Shown here one piece after another: positions 39,933 to 48,810 of a stretch of 64,000 bases of DNA. A program made the position numbers and the translations under genes. The notes under the pieces were generated by a model. It saw nothing but the letters and a program-made list of their open reading frames with translations. It was not told the origin of the DNA and searched no databases. The DNA comes from Pseudomonas gingeri (GTDB lineage Bacteria > Pseudomonadota > Gammaproteobacteria > Pseudomonadales > Pseudomonadaceae): contig NZ_JACAOR010000001.1 of the NCBI RefSeq assembly GCF_013386115.1, forward strand, positions 214,639 through 278,638, read 5' to 3'. The number at the start of each line of letters is the position of its first letter. Positions within the stretch are counted from its first letter, which is position 1.

Positions 39933-40613
39933 TCAGAAGAAATCGCTCTGGATAAAGCCGAAGTCCATCAATTCCGCATCTTTGACCGGGTTGAAGGTAT
40001 CCAGCTTGTTTTTCGCCGTGAGCGGAGCCGGCGGGTCCAACAAGGCGTTGGTCTTGTCATAACCGGGGCCGACGATGGCAAAGACAATGCCATTCCAGCC
40101 CTTTTCAAAGTCTGCCATGGTGTAACGCTTATGGCCGAGTACCGGGTCACCGATATATACCCAGTCCTTGTCCGCGCGTTGCATCACCACGAAATGCTTG
40201 TAGCCGCGAATGTCCATCAGCACCACGACCGGAATCGTCACGCTGGTCAGCTTGTCCGGTGGGATCCGGTAGCCGCGGGCGCGCATGCCGATGCTTTCGA
40301 TGTAGCGTTTCATGTCGAGCATGGAGAAACCCTGGGTCTTGACCAGGTTCAGGTCAGAGGTCGCCAGCATGCCTTTGATGATTTGTTCCTCGTTGACGTC
40401 CAGCCAGTAGGCCTGACGCAACACGGTTGCCAGAGCGGCTGCACCACAGCTGAAATCGGTTTTCTGCTCGACCAGGTCGGCAAAGCGCCGTTCACGGATG
40501 CTTTGCACTTGCTTGTAGATGACAGCGGCGCCGGGCAGGCCGGGGACTGCCATGGTTGCAGCTTCGGTCAGGCCGGACAGGCACAGCATCAGAGCAAGAG
40601 GAAGAATACGCAT
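39933..40613 (-). CDS. fapD: Fap C39-family cysteine protease FapD
   Basis: A 226-residue exported peptidase. After a signal peptide (LPLALMLCLSGLTEA) comes a C39 bacteriocin-peptidase-like domain with Cys56 in TDFSCGAAALATVL, His140 in RGYKHFVVM and Asp156 in YIGDP, the complete catalytic triad. FapD is needed for Fap biogenesis and is thought to process or regulate subunits. The ATG at 40613 is used; upstream codons in frame overlap the terminator after fapC. Confidence 0.93.
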   Translation of the reverse strand: MRILPLALMLCLSGLTEAATMAVPGLPGAAVIYKQVQSIRERRFADLVEQKTDFSCGAAALATVLRQAYWLDVNEEQIIKGMLATSDLNLVKTQGFSMLDMKRYIESIGMRARGYRIPPDKLTSVTIPVVVLMDIRGYKHFVVMQRADKDWVYIGDPVLGHKRYTMADFEKGWNGIVFAIVGPGYDKTNALLDPPAPLTAKNKLDTFNPVKDAELMDFGFIQSDFF

Positions 40614-40636
40614 GGTCGATACGCCTTCGGGTGCGG

Positions 40637-40663
40637 AAAAAAGAGCCCCGTTTCCGGGGCTCT
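40637..40663 (-). terminator. Intrinsic terminator between fapC and fapD
   Basis: On the operon strand the stem AGAGCCCCG, loop GAAA, CGGGGCTCT is followed directly by a run of T (six A on the plus strand at 40637-40642). It lies 15 bases after the fapC stop codon. Partial termination here would make fapABC mRNA more abundant than fapDEF. Confidence 0.85.
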
Positions 40664-40677
40664 CAGTTCTGTCGCGA

Positions 40678-41676
40678 TTACATGCAGGCTTTGCAACCGG
40701 CAGCAATGGACAGGGAGTTGCTTTGTTGGTTGCCCACACCGGCCGAGACGTTGATGCCAGCGTTGCCGGACATGAAGTTGGCCGAGTTGTTCAGGCTGGC
40801 GTTGTTGGTGACAACGTTTTTCCAGCCATCAGGGGTCAGCACTTGCTGGGTCCAGTAGCCGGCCAGCTCAACAGAGCCTTGTTCCTTGAAGGTGAACTTC
40901 TGGTCATCGTTGTCATGACCGCCGCCTTTGTTGCCGTGGCCGTTGCCACCATGGTGATCGTCGTCACCCTGGATGGTGCCGTAGCCAGTGCCTTTGTAGC
41001 TGCCTTTGACGTTGATGGTGCCTTTGAGGGTTTCTTTCTCATAGGCTTGCACGCCGCTGTTGGTCACCAGCAGGCCGCTTTCGGTCTGGTTGGCGGCGGC
41101 GGCGGCGGTGGCTACACGTCCGCCGGAGACGGCGATAGCCAGGTTGTTTTTCTGTTGGTTGAAGTTGCCGGCGGTGATGTTGACGCCCATGTTGCCGGAG
41201 CCGTTGTTGCCGGAGTTGTTCATCGACGCATTGTTCTTGGTCGATTGGTTGAGCACGATGTTGCTGGTGTTGGTCTGGGTGGCGCTGCTGGCGGCGACCG
41301 CGGTGCCGAAGATGAAGCTTTCATCGGCGGTTGCCAGGGCGGCGGCGTTGTCTTGTTGGTTGCCATCGCCGGCTGCCACGTTGGCGCCCATGTTGCCACT
41401 GGAGTGGTTCAGCGAGTCATTGGCACTGGCGTTGTTCTTGGTGCCCTGGTTGACTACGGCGTTGTTGTGGCTGTACTGGGTATCGATCACTGCGGCGCCG
41501 GCGCCGGCGGTGATTTGCAGCAGGGTGCTGAGGTCAGGGCCTTTAGGGTCATGGTTGTTACCGTGACCGTTGCCATGGCCATTGCCGTGGTTATCGTTCC
41601 CGCCTGCCTGTGCAGCCATTGCCATGACGGCGGCCAGTGCAAACACCAGTGGTTTAAGAGCCATTGTAGGTTTCAT
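40678..41676 (-). CDS. fapC: Major amyloid subunit FapC
   Basis: A 332-residue secreted amyloidogenic protein with a signal peptide (LVFALAAVMAMAAQA). It has three imperfect repeats rich in Asn, Gln, Ser and Gly (for example NQSTKNNASMNNSGNNGSGNMGVNITAGNFNQQKNNLAIAV) separated by linkers. The last repeat ends in the conserved C-terminal CxxC (CKACM). A Gly/His/Asp-rich linker (DDDHHGGNGHGNKGGGHDN) and an N-terminal NDNHGNGHGNGHGNNHD stretch are His-rich and could bind metal. FapC is the main fibre component of Fap biofilm amyloid. Confidence 0.95.
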   Translation of the reverse strand: MKPTMALKPLVFALAAVMAMAAQAGGNDNHGNGHGNGHGNNHDPKGPDLSTLLQITAGAGAAVIDTQYSHNNAVVNQGTKNNASANDSLNHSSGNMGANVAAGDGNQQDNAAALATADESFIFGTAVAASSATQTNTSNIVLNQSTKNNASMNNSGNNGSGNMGVNITAGNFNQQKNNLAIAVSGGRVATAAAAANQTESGLLVTNSGVQAYEKETLKGTINVKGSYKGTGYGTIQGDDDHHGGNGHGNKGGGHDNDDQKFTFKEQGSVELAGYWTQQVLTPDGWKNVVTNNASLNNSANFMSGNAGINVSAGVGNQQSNSLSIAAGCKACM

Positions 41677-41737
41677 GGTGTATCTCCGTGCTTATTAGTT
41701 GGTTAAGTGTTGGTACTTTCTAATTGCACTGCACGGG

Positions 41738-42313
41738 TCAGTCAGCGACCCGGATACTGAGGGTGTTAGCCATACGGTTCCCCACCCCCGCGCTCTGGTT
41801 CACCTGAATCACGCCCCGGCTGCCGGTGAAGGCCTGGTCGCTGGTAACGACCTGGCGACTGCCTTGGGTGGAGGGTGAACCCGAGTTTGGTAACAGCGCC
41901 ACGTTCTGTTGCGACAGAGCGCTGTCATCGACGCTTTGCGGCGCAGCACTGATGCTGAGGCGCACGGCGTTGATCATCTGGTTGTTGGCCCCGGCGGCCT
42001 GGTTGACGCCCACCATGCCGGTGCCATTGCTGAAAGAGTTGCCCTGGATGGCCGCCTTGGCGTCGATCGCCGTGCTGGCCGCGGTATTGATCTTCTGGGT
42101 CAGGGCGGTCGACGCACTGGCATTGGTGCCAATGGCGATGGCGCGGCTGTTGATCTGCTGTTGCCGATCGCCGGCGGCCTGGTTGACCATCACGCTGCCC
42201 TTGTACTGCTGACCGGAGTTGTCGATCACGGCGGTGTCGATGGTGGTCACGCCGGTATCGGCGAGGGCTGCGAAGCTGCTGAACATGGCGAGGAAAAGTA
42301 CCGAGCGATTCAT
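41738..42313 (-). CDS. fapB: Amyloid nucleator FapB
   Basis: A 191-residue secreted protein with a signal peptide (SVLFLAMFSSFAALA). Repeats carry the motif VNQAAGxxNxxxN (MVNQAAGDRQQQIN, GVNQAAGANNQMIN, QVNQSAGVGNRMAN), resembling the FapC repeats. FapB is known as the nucleator of FapC fibrils. The start ATG at 42313 follows the fapA stop by one base, so translation is likely coupled. Confidence 0.94.
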   Translation of the reverse strand: MNRSVLFLAMFSSFAALADTGVTTIDTAVIDNSGQQYKGSVMVNQAAGDRQQQINSRAIAIGTNASASTALTQKINTAASTAIDAKAAIQGNSFSNGTGMVGVNQAAGANNQMINAVRLSISAAPQSVDDSALSQQNVALLPNSGSPSTQGSRQVVTSDQAFTGSRGVIQVNQSAGVGNRMANTLSIRVAD

Positions 42314-42314
42314 C

Positions 42315-42761
42315 TCATTGCCCCTTGCCGATGGCATTGAGTGCGCCCATGCCGGCTGACAAGCCACGGTTGACGGTGTTCGCGATGCTGGCGCCGCTGC
42401 CGCCACCGTGTCCGGCCGCCATGCCAGGCATGCCATTCGGGTTGCTCAGGCCAGGCATGTTGGTGGTATGGACGGTAATCACCCGGCTGACATTGGCACC
42501 CGTGCTGATACCCGCGATATCGCCGTCGCTCAATTCCATGTTGCTGGTCAGCGAATTGATACGACCTGAAGGGTTGGCGTTGACAGTGGTTGGATTCGGA
42601 TCCGGTTTCAGAGCAGGGCGGCCATAAGCCTGGGGCTGTACGTCGCGATTGAGTACGATCACACCATTACCGTCGGCCTGGACCGTGAGGCTGAGCAGCG
42701 AACCGAGAGCGCAGCCGATCAGCAAGGTGCGGGTAAAACCTGTTGTTGTAAGAGTCCCCAC
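42315..42761 (-). CDS. fapA: Fap amyloid regulator/chaperone FapA
   Basis: A 148-residue exported protein starting MGTLTTTGFTRTLLIGCALGSLLSLTVQADG. The mature part is low-complexity and Gly/Asn/Met-rich (MPGLSNPNGMPGMAAGHGGGSG). FapA is the first gene of the operon; it is described as controlling subunit distribution and FapC stability. It lies behind a sigma-54-like promoter. Confidence 0.92.
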   Translation of the reverse strand: MGTLTTTGFTRTLLIGCALGSLLSLTVQADGNGVIVLNRDVQPQAYGRPALKPDPNPTTVNANPSGRINSLTSNMELSDGDIAGISTGANVSRVITVHTTNMPGLSNPNGMPGMAAGHGGGSGASIANTVNRGLSAGMGALNAIGKGQ

Positions 42762-42814
42762 GGTGGCTTTCCTTCTTCAGTGCGCTGGCCCTGTTCAGCG
42801 TTGTGAAGGAAAGA

Positions 42815-42829
42815 GCAGAAGCTGTGCCG
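42815..42829 (-). promoter_or_regulatory. Sigma-54-like promoter upstream of fapA
   Basis: On the minus strand CGGCAC-AGCTT-CTGC matches TGGCAC-N5-TTGC with two mismatches; the essential GG (-24) and GC (-12) are kept. It would start RNA about 40 bases before fapA. An A/T-rich stretch just upstream (about 42831-42850) would suit IHF or activator binding. The sigma-54 activator encoded beyond fapF strengthens the reading. Confidence 0.5.
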
Positions 42830-43088
42830 CTTTTTATTTTTATTTATAAAACAACGGATTGGGCAGTTTCTTGAACGAGGCATGGCTTGACCTGTTTCAA
42901 GGGTGAGACAGGTCGAGGGCCGGGTGAGCGAGGAAGGTGGGCGCAGCCCCGTATTCCGGGGCCGGGGGAGAGGTGTATCAGCCGCTTTACAGTTCATCCG
43001 GTGCCGGCCCGCAAGTGTTGATTCTGGTCGCTTGCGGCGCGGCCAGGTGTTACATGAGCGGACACCCGGCTACCTGAACAGGGGCTTT
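42830..43088. other. Intergenic region between fap promoter and NadR-like gene
   Basis: No gene is supported here. The left end is the A/T-rich fap upstream region. The rest is GC-rich with short imperfect dyads but no U-tract terminator for the NadR-like gene. Confidence 0.5.
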
Positions 43089-43637
43089 TCAGCTTTCCGG
43101 CGTGGTTTTTCCGTGGCTTCCCAGGAGCTGTTCGACCGCGGCCATTGCCTGCTGGCGTCGCTGTTGCCAATCGCCATCGATCACCCGGACCGCCTGCTGG
43201 TGTTCTGTCAGCCACGCCAGGCTGGCGGCGAAGAAGTCGCGACGTTCGTCCAGCCGCGGTTGGCAGCGCTGGCCGTCGTCGGTCCAGGCCACGCCATCGG
43301 GGCTGAGCAGCAGATGAAGGTCATACTGCCGGGCCAGCAGGGCCGGTTCCAGCCACGCCGGGCAATCGCCGAACAAGGCCCGGCTCCAGAGGATATTGCT
43401 CAGCAGGTGGGTGTCGAGAATCAGCAGCGCTGGCTGCCGGGCACGCGCTGCATCTTCCCAGTCCAGTTGTCCGCGAGCGATCTCGGGGATATCGGCCAGG
43501 CAGGTGTCGCGCTGGTGCAGGTCGATGAAGTGACGCACGTACTCGCCCACCAGCAGGCCGCCAAAGCGTGCCTGCAACTCGCCCGACAGCCAGCTTTTGC
43601 CGCTGGACTCGGGGCCGGCCAGGACCACCACCTTCAT
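43089..43637 (-). CDS. NadR-like nicotinamide riboside kinase (AAA_28)
   Basis: A 182-residue P-loop protein: MKVVVLAGPESSGKSWLSGEL (Walker A residues 8-15), then VGEYVRHFIDL and LLILDTHLLSNILWSRALFG. It corresponds to the C-terminal kinase domain of NadR without the nucleotidyltransferase part. The likely reaction is ATP-dependent phosphorylation of nicotinamide riboside. The start at 43637 lies in an ATGA overlap with the pnuC stop. Coupling to PnuC makes uptake-and-phosphorylation of nicotinamide riboside the best reading. Confidence 0.85.
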   Translation of the reverse strand: MKVVVLAGPESSGKSWLSGELQARFGGLLVGEYVRHFIDLHQRDTCLADIPEIARGQLDWEDAARARQPALLILDTHLLSNILWSRALFGDCPAWLEPALLARQYDLHLLLSPDGVAWTDDGQRCQPRLDERRDFFAASLAWLTEHQQAVRVIDGDWQQRRQQAMAAVEQLLGSHGKTTPES

Positions 43638-44197
43638 GCCCGCAGCGCCGGGTCGGTCCGCCATTCACGCCAGCCCTGCACGGCCAGCAGGGTGAACAGG
43701 GCATAGAGCGCGGCGGTCAGGTACAGGTCCTTATAGATGAACAGGCCGACGAAGATCACGTCGATCGCGATCCATAGCGGCCAGCACTGGATACGCTTCT
43801 GCGCCATCCAGAGCTGTGCCACCAGGCTGAAGGCGGTCAGCGCGGCATCCAGCCAGGGTTGCGCGGCGTCGGTCCAGTGGGCCATGGCGGCGCCCAGCAG
43901 CAGGCTGCCCAGGGCACCGGCGGCGAGCCCCGCGAGCAGGGGCTGCACGCCCAGAGTGCTGACCTGGCGGCCGTGGCGGACCGCGCCACCACGGGTCCAT
44001 TGCCACCAGCCGTAGAGCTGCAGCACCGCGTAGACCACTTGCAGCAGCATGTCCGAATACAGCTTCACGTCGAAGAAGATCCAGCTGTAGAGCAACACCA
44101 TGACCAGGCCGATCGGCCAGCACCAGGGGTTCTGCTTGACCGTCAGCCAGACGGCGATCACGCCGAGCGCGGCGGCAAACAGTTCAAGCCCGGACAT
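43634..44197 (-). CDS. pnuC: Nicotinamide riboside transporter PnuC
   Basis: A 187-residue inner-membrane protein with about seven helices and the PnuC family pattern: VKQNPWCWPIGLVMVLLYSWIFFDVKLYSDMLLQVVYAVLQLYGWWQW, later RIQCWPLWIAIDVIFVGLFIYKDLYLTAALYALFTLLAVQGWREW. PnuC proteins diffuse vitamin precursors that are trapped by phosphorylation; the translationally coupled NadR-like kinase supports nicotinamide riboside over thiamine. No riboswitch was recognised in its leader. Confidence 0.92.
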   Translation of the reverse strand: MSGLELFAAALGVIAVWLTVKQNPWCWPIGLVMVLLYSWIFFDVKLYSDMLLQVVYAVLQLYGWWQWTRGGAVRHGRQVSTLGVQPLLAGLAAGALGSLLLGAAMAHWTDAAQPWLDAALTAFSLVAQLWMAQKRIQCWPLWIAIDVIFVGLFIYKDLYLTAALYALFTLLAVQGWREWRTDPALRA

Positions 44198-44244
44198 GGG
44201 GATTCCTTTGAATCGAAAAAGAGGGGGCGGATTGTAACCAGACT

Positions 44245-44297
44245 GTCGTGGGGAAGGGAGTGGGAAGTGGCGTGGGGAGTGGGGAGTGGGGAGTGGG
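44245..44297 (+). repeat. G-rich AGTGGGG repeats, G-quadruplex-prone
   Basis: Between pnuC and the chemoreceptor gene the plus strand carries eight G runs, with 7-bp AGTGGGG units at the end (44274-44297). It satisfies the G3+N1-7 rule several times over. Confidence 0.7.
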
Positions 44298-44351
44298 TTG
44301 ATGGCTTCCGTACAGGTGCATGGAAGCCATCAGGGACTTGCCCGAGAGGAA

Positions 44352-45986
44352 TCAGATCCGGAACTGCCTCAGCAGGCCGTTGAGCTGTTCGCTCAGGGCC
44401 TTGAGCTGGCTGCTGTCGACACTCGACTGCTCGGCGGCCAGCGCTGTGCTGTGGGACAGTCCCGCGGCCTCGGTGACGTTCTGGTTGATGTCCTCGACCA
44501 CATGGGCCTGCTGCAGGGTGGCACTGGCAATCGAGGCATTGAGGCCGTTGAGGTTGCGCAGGGCCTGGCCGATGGCGTTCAGGCTTTCTCCCGCCAGCCC
44601 GGCTTGCTCGATGGTCAGTTGCGAGGCGCGACTGCTGTCGCCGATCACCTTGACCGCCGCTTCGGAGTGGTTCTGCAGGCGCTCGATCATCGACTGGATC
44701 TCCGCCGTGGACTTCTGTGTCCGCTGGGCCAGCAGGCGTACTTCGTCGGCCACCACGGCGAAACCGCGGCCCTGCTCTCCGGCGCGGGCCGCTTCGATGG
44801 CGGCGTTCAGCGCCAGCAGATTGGTCTGCTCGGCGATGGAGCGGATCACTTCCAGGACGCTGCCGATCTGCGTGCTCTCGGCGGCGAGGGTCCGGATCAC
44901 CTCGACCGCCTGGTCGATGGTGACGGACAGGTGATCGATCTGTTGCAGGCTGTTATCGATATTCAACTGGCCCTGGCGGGCCTGGGCCTCGGCGTCACGC
45001 ATTTCGCTGGCGGCCTGTTCGGCGTTCTTGGCGACATCCTGGACGCCATAGGTGACTTCGTTGATCGCTGTCGCGACCATCTCCATCTGCTGCGATTGCT
45101 GCTGGCTGCGCGCCTGGGCCTGGACCGCATTGTTGCCCAGGTCGCTGGAGGACTGCCCGAGGGCGCCGGCCGAGTCCTGCAACTGGCTGACGACGCCGCG
45201 CAACTTGCTGGTAAAGGCATTGAAGTGTCGGGCCAGCTGGGTCACTTCGTCCTGGCCGTGGGTATCGAGGCTGCGGGTCAGGTCGCTTTCGCCGCTGGCG
45301 ATATTGGCCATGGCATCCACGGTTTCCTGCAACGGGCGCACGATACTGCGACCGATCAACAGCACCAGCAGGGCCATGAGCGCGGCAATGGCGATGCCGA
45401 TCAGCGAGGCGTTGCGGACCTGGCCGTAGAATTCGGCCTGCATGTCATCGATATAGACGCCGGAACCGATGATCCAGCCCCAGGGCTGGAACAACTGCAC
45501 GTAGGAGGTCTTCTCCACCGGGGCACTGGCCCCCGGTTTCGGCCAGCGATAGTCGATCATGCCGGCGCCCTTGGCCTTGGCGAGGATGACCATCTCGTTG
45601 AACAGCGCATAACCGTCGGGGTCCTTGATCCCGGACAGGTCCTGGCCTTCGAGCTTGGGATTGGCCGGGTGCATGACCATCACCGGCCGCAGGTCATTGA
45701 TCCAGAAATAGTCATTCTGGTCATAACGCAGCCCCCGTACCGCGCTCAGCGCCTGTTTCTGCGCCGCCTCGCGGGTCAGGGTGCCGGCCGTTTCCAGGCC
45801 GTGGAAATAATCGAGGATCCCGCTGGCGGTCTGGACCACATGCTGGGTCTTCTGCGCCTTGGCGTGATAGAGGTCGTCGTGGATCTGCTTGAGCATCAAC
45901 AGGCCCAGGGTCAGCAGCATCACCACCGCCACAATCAGGATGAGCCACAAGCGTCGACTGATCGACACACTGCGCAAGCTTTTCAT
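44352..45986 (-). CDS. Methyl-accepting chemotaxis protein with single Cache domain
   Basis: A 544-residue chemoreceptor. Helix 1 is [20 protein letters not shown]. The periplasmic domain (about 35-190) is an sCache_2 type: [36 protein letters not shown] and [25 protein letters not shown]. Helix 2 is [19 protein letters not shown], followed by HAMP and the signalling tip [37 protein letters not shown]. sCache_2 domains commonly sense small organic acids; the ligand is not determined. No CheR-binding tail is present. Confidence 0.94.
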   Translation of the reverse strand: MKSLRSVSISRRLWLILIVAVVMLLTLGLLMLKQIHDDLYHAKAQKTQHVVQTASGILDYFHGLETAGTLTREAAQKQALSAVRGLRYDQNDYFWINDLRPVMVMHPANPKLEGQDLSGIKDPDGYALFNEMVILAKAKGAGMIDYRWPKPGASAPVEKTSYVQLFQPWGWIIGSGVYIDDMQAEFYGQVRNASLIGIAIAALMALLVLLIGRSIVRPLQETVDAMANIASGESDLTRSLDTHGQDEVTQLARHFNAFTSKLRGVVSQLQDSAGALGQSSSDLGNNAVQAQARSQQQSQQMEMVATAINEVTYGVQDVAKNAEQAASEMRDAEAQARQGQLNIDNSLQQIDHLSVTIDQAVEVIRTLAAESTQIGSVLEVIRSIAEQTNLLALNAAIEAARAGEQGRGFAVVADEVRLLAQRTQKSTAEIQSMIERLQNHSEAAVKVIGDSSRASQLTIEQAGLAGESLNAIGQALRNLNGLNASIASATLQQAHVVEDINQNVTEAAGLSHSTALAAEQSSVDSSQLKALSEQLNGLLRQFRI

Positions 45987-46275
45987 AAGACCACCATTCC
46001 CTTTTCTTGTTGTTGTGTCATCGCGGGGTCCATACCAGCAGGTTTTCCCCGCGGTGCCCAGCCTGCTTATGGCTACTATCGGGGCAGCGACAAACAGGCA
46101 TGTCTGATAGGATTTCGGCCCGAAACCGCCAAACCTGAGTTCATGTCTGATTTTTCAGGCATTTTTCACGGTTTGGCGACAGGTGGTGAGACAGGCTCGA
46201 CGCGGAATGACGCCAGTGGCCGATCCGCGGCTTTCGATTTTTGTAAGGACCCGCAGGGGCGGGCCTTGAGGGGGA

Positions 46276-47106
46276 ATGATGGATCTTTGGACCGCCGCAC
46301 AGGCGTTGATACTGGGTATTGTCGAGGGCTTGACCGAATTCCTGCCGATTTCCAGCACCGGACACCAGATCATCGTGGCGGATCTGCTCGGTTTTGGCGG
46401 TGAGCGGGCGATTGCCTTCAATATCATTATTCAGCTCGCGGCGATCCTGGCGGTGGTCTGGGAGTTTCGCCAGAAGATTTTCACCGTGGTGCGCGATCTG
46501 CCGAGCCAGCGCACGGCACAACGCTTCACCGTCAACCTGCTGGTGGCATTCATGCCGGCGGTGGTTCTCGGGGTGCTGTTCAAGGAGGTCATCGCCACCT
46601 ATCTGTTCAACCCGATTACCGTCGCCACGGCGCTGGTGGTCGGCGGCCTGGTCATTCTCTGGGCCGAGCGCCGGGAGCATGTGGTGCGTGCCGAGACCGT
46701 CGATGAAATCACCTGGAAAGATGCCTTGAAAGTCGGTTTCGCCCAGTGCCTGGCGATGATTCCCGGTACCTCACGCTCGGGGGCGACGATTATCGGCGGC
46801 CTGTTGTTCGGCCTGTCGCGCAAGACCGCCACCGAGTTCTCGTTCTTCCTGGCGATGCCGACCATGGTCGCCGCCGCGGTGTATTCCGGCTATGGCTTCC
46901 GCCACCAGTTCCAGATGGCCGACCTGCCGGTATTCGCCGTGGGCTTCGTGACGTCCTTCGTGTTCGCGATGATCGCCGTGCGTGGCCTGCTGAAATTCAT
47001 CGCCAGCCACAGCTACGCGGCGTTCGCCTGGTATCGGATCGTGTTCGGCCTGGTGATCCTGGCCACCTGGCAGTTCGGCTGGGTCGACTGGTCGACCAAG
47101 GGATGA
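46276..47106 (+). CDS. uppP: Undecaprenyl-diphosphatase
   Basis: A 276-residue inner-membrane phosphatase that recycles the lipid carrier for peptidoglycan and other wall polymers and confers bacitracin resistance. Both signature segments are seen: [27 protein letters not shown] (Glu-rich motif) and [43 protein letters not shown] (PGxSRSGxT). Length equals the family norm. Its stop codon overlaps the start of the DUF1294 gene. Confidence 0.96.
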   Translation: MMDLWTAAQALILGIVEGLTEFLPISSTGHQIIVADLLGFGGERAIAFNIIIQLAAILAVVWEFRQKIFTVVRDLPSQRTAQRFTVNLLVAFMPAVVLGVLFKEVIATYLFNPITVATALVVGGLVILWAERREHVVRAETVDEITWKDALKVGFAQCLAMIPGTSRSGATIIGGLLFGLSRKTATEFSFFLAMPTMVAAAVYSGYGFRHQFQMADLPVFAVGFVTSFVFAMIAVRGLLKFIASHSYAAFAWYRIVFGLVILATWQFGWVDWSTKG

Positions 47107-47537
47107 GGGGCCCGCAGACCCCGGAACGCAACCGCCCGGCGTCCGCTGGCCGCCTGCAGCACCTCAGGCTCAAATGGGCGATCTGGCTGGCGCTCTGCGT
47201 ACTGCCGGGCTTCGGCGCGCTGAAGATGTGGCTGTCCGGTGGTGTTTCCTGGCCATTGTGGGGCTATGGCGTCGCGAGCCTGCTGGCGTTCTTCCTCTAC
47301 TGGAGCGACAAGCGCAAGGCGCGCAACGACACCTGGCGCACGCCGGAGAAGGTCCTGCACGGCGTCGAGTTGCTGGGCGGTTGGCCGGGAGCGCTGATCG
47401 CCCAGCAGGCCTTCCGGCACAAGACCCGCAAGCTGTCCTTCCAACTGGTGTTCTGGGCCATCGTGCTGCTGCACCAGGTGTTCTGGATCGACCGGCTGTT
47501 TCTTGGCGCCAGCCTGGCCCACTTGTCCTTTCTATAG
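47103..47537 (+). CDS. DUF1294 family membrane protein
   Basis: A 144-residue protein with membrane helices near residues 24-45 and 52-66 and a C-terminal helix. The DUF1294 core is visible: [65 protein letters not shown]. In many bacteria this domain is fused to a cold-shock domain, which is absent here. It is translationally coupled to uppP (ATGA overlap). Function is unknown. Confidence 0.9.
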   Translation: MRGPQTPERNRPASAGRLQHLRLKWAIWLALCVLPGFGALKMWLSGGVSWPLWGYGVASLLAFFLYWSDKRKARNDTWRTPEKVLHGVELLGGWPGALIAQQAFRHKTRKLSFQLVFWAIVLLHQVFWIDRLFLGASLAHLSFL

Positions 47538-47545
47538 CGCCAGGC

Positions 47546-47890
47546 CTAGAGCAGCAGGCCGACCTGGGTGCGTTTGGGCAACTTGCCGACCACCAGTTGA
47601 TGGGAGCGCTTGAGCAATTCCTGCAGTTCCCCGGTGCCCAGGGGGTAGGGCGCCGTCATGGTGATCCAGTAGGCACGGGCCAGATAAGGTGCGGGGCGGA
47701 TGCCCGGACGGTCGATATGGCCGAGGAACAGATCCTTGTCGACCTTGAATGACAGGGTGTCGCCGCTCAGGTTGAGCAGCGCGAACATCTTGGTCCCGGC
47801 AATGGAAAACACCCGTACGCCGCCCCATTTGTAGTCCTCCCGGGCTCCGGGCAGGTCAAGGCAGAAACGCGCCACTGCCTCCGCGTTCAT
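47546..47890 (-). CDS. MmcQ/YjbR family protein
   Basis: A 114-residue protein of the YjbR fold: MNAEAVARFCLDLPGAREDYKWGGVRVFSIAGTKMFALLNLSGDTLSFKVDKDLFLGHIDRPGIRPAPYLARAYWITM. YjbR proteins have a CyaY-like, double-wing fold proposed to bind DNA. It begins 12 bp after the stop of the LysR gene on the same strand and is probably cotranscribed with it. It is convergent with the DUF1294 gene. Confidence 0.9.
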   Translation of the reverse strand: MNAEAVARFCLDLPGAREDYKWGGVRVFSIAGTKMFALLNLSGDTLSFKVDKDLFLGHIDRPGIRPAPYLARAYWITMTAPYPLGTGELQELLKRSHQLVVGKLPKRTQVGLLL

Positions 47891-47901
47891 CGTTGCTTCT
47901 T

Positions 47902-48810
47902 TCACAGGGTCTTGTCTCCGCATCCTTTGAATACTTCGGCCAGGTGATCGATCCAGGCCCGCACGGCCGGCAATACCCCGCGTCGATGGGGGTAGACCGC
48001 CTGCAACCAGCCGCCGGGCAACGACCACTGGGGCAGGATCCGCACAAACGTACCATTGGCCAGCTCTTCCTCGCAGTACAACATGGGCAGCACGGTAAAG
48101 CCCAGGCCGGCGAGTGCGCAGGCCTTGCGCACGACAAAGTCGTCCACTCCCAGACGGGCCTCGAGGCTCAACTCGCGTTTGTGTCCATCCTCGTCCAGCA
48201 GGCTCAGGTGGACCAGCCGGTCCGCCTCGAGGGCGCCGAGAATCGGCGCGTCCTTGAGATCCTCCAGGCTGTTGACCGGGTGTTCCTGCAGGAAGGCCGG
48301 CGTCGCCAGCATGAAGGTCTGTGCCTGGCGCAGCCGCCGGGTCACCAGCAACGGGTCTTCGTCGCCGTGTTCGCGGACCCGCAGGGCCACATCGATACCT
48401 TCGGTGACCAGGTCGACGCGGCGGTTGACCATCAACACTTCCAGCTGGACCAGCGGGTGCGCCGCGAGGAAGCTGGAAATCACCCACGGCATGAATTCCT
48501 GGGCCAGTCCCACCGGGCATGATACCCGCAGCCGCCCGCGGGGTTCGCTGGACATGCTGGCCACGGCCTCGTCGGCCATTTCCGCCTCCAGCAGCATCGC
48601 CTGGCAATGGCGCAGGTAGCGTTCGCCGACGGCGGTCAGTTTCAATTGCCGCGTGGTGCGTTGCAGCAGGCGTGCGCCGAGACGGTCCTCGAGTTCGGCG
48701 ATGCGTCGCGACAGGCGCGACTTGGGAATCCCCAGCAAACGCCCGGCGGCGGCGAAGCCACCTGCTTCCACCACCTTGGCGAAGTAGTAGAGATCGTTGA
48801 GGTCCTGCAT
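47902..48810 (-). CDS. LysR-type transcriptional regulator
   Basis: A 302-residue LTTR. The N-terminal wHTH is DLYYFAKVVEAGGFAAAGRLLGIPKSRLSRRIAELEDRLGARLLQRTTRQLKLTAVG. The effector domain starts at GRLRVSCPVGLAQEFMPWVISSFLAAHPLVQLEV. It belongs to the cluster that commonly stands beside quinone or azo reductases. It is divergent from azoR with a 129-bp gap, so control of azoR is likely. The ligand is unknown. Confidence 0.94.
   Translation of the reverse strand: MQDLNDLYYFAKVVEAGGFAAAGRLLGIPKSRLSRRIAELEDRLGARLLQRTTRQLKLTAVGERYLRHCQAMLLEAEMADEAVASMSSEPRGRLRVSCPVGLAQEFMPWVISSFLAAHPLVQLEVLMVNRRVDLVTEGIDVALRVREHGDEDPLLVTRRLRQAQTFMLATPAFLQEHPVNSLEDLKDAPILGALEADRLVHLSLLDEDGHKRELSLEARLGVDDFVVRKACALAGLGFTVLPMLYCEEELANGTFVRILPQWSLPGGWLQAVYPHRRGVLPAVRAWIDHLAEVFKGCGDKTL

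Noticed and set aside
42903..43706. Plus-strand open frame spanning the fap upstream gap and the NadR-like gene
   Set aside because: It is antisense to the well-supported kinase and lacks family features and a ribosome-binding site.
44198..44273. Possible riboswitch in the pnuC leader
   Set aside because: No TPP or NAD-II type core could be recognised; the sequence is dominated by G runs.
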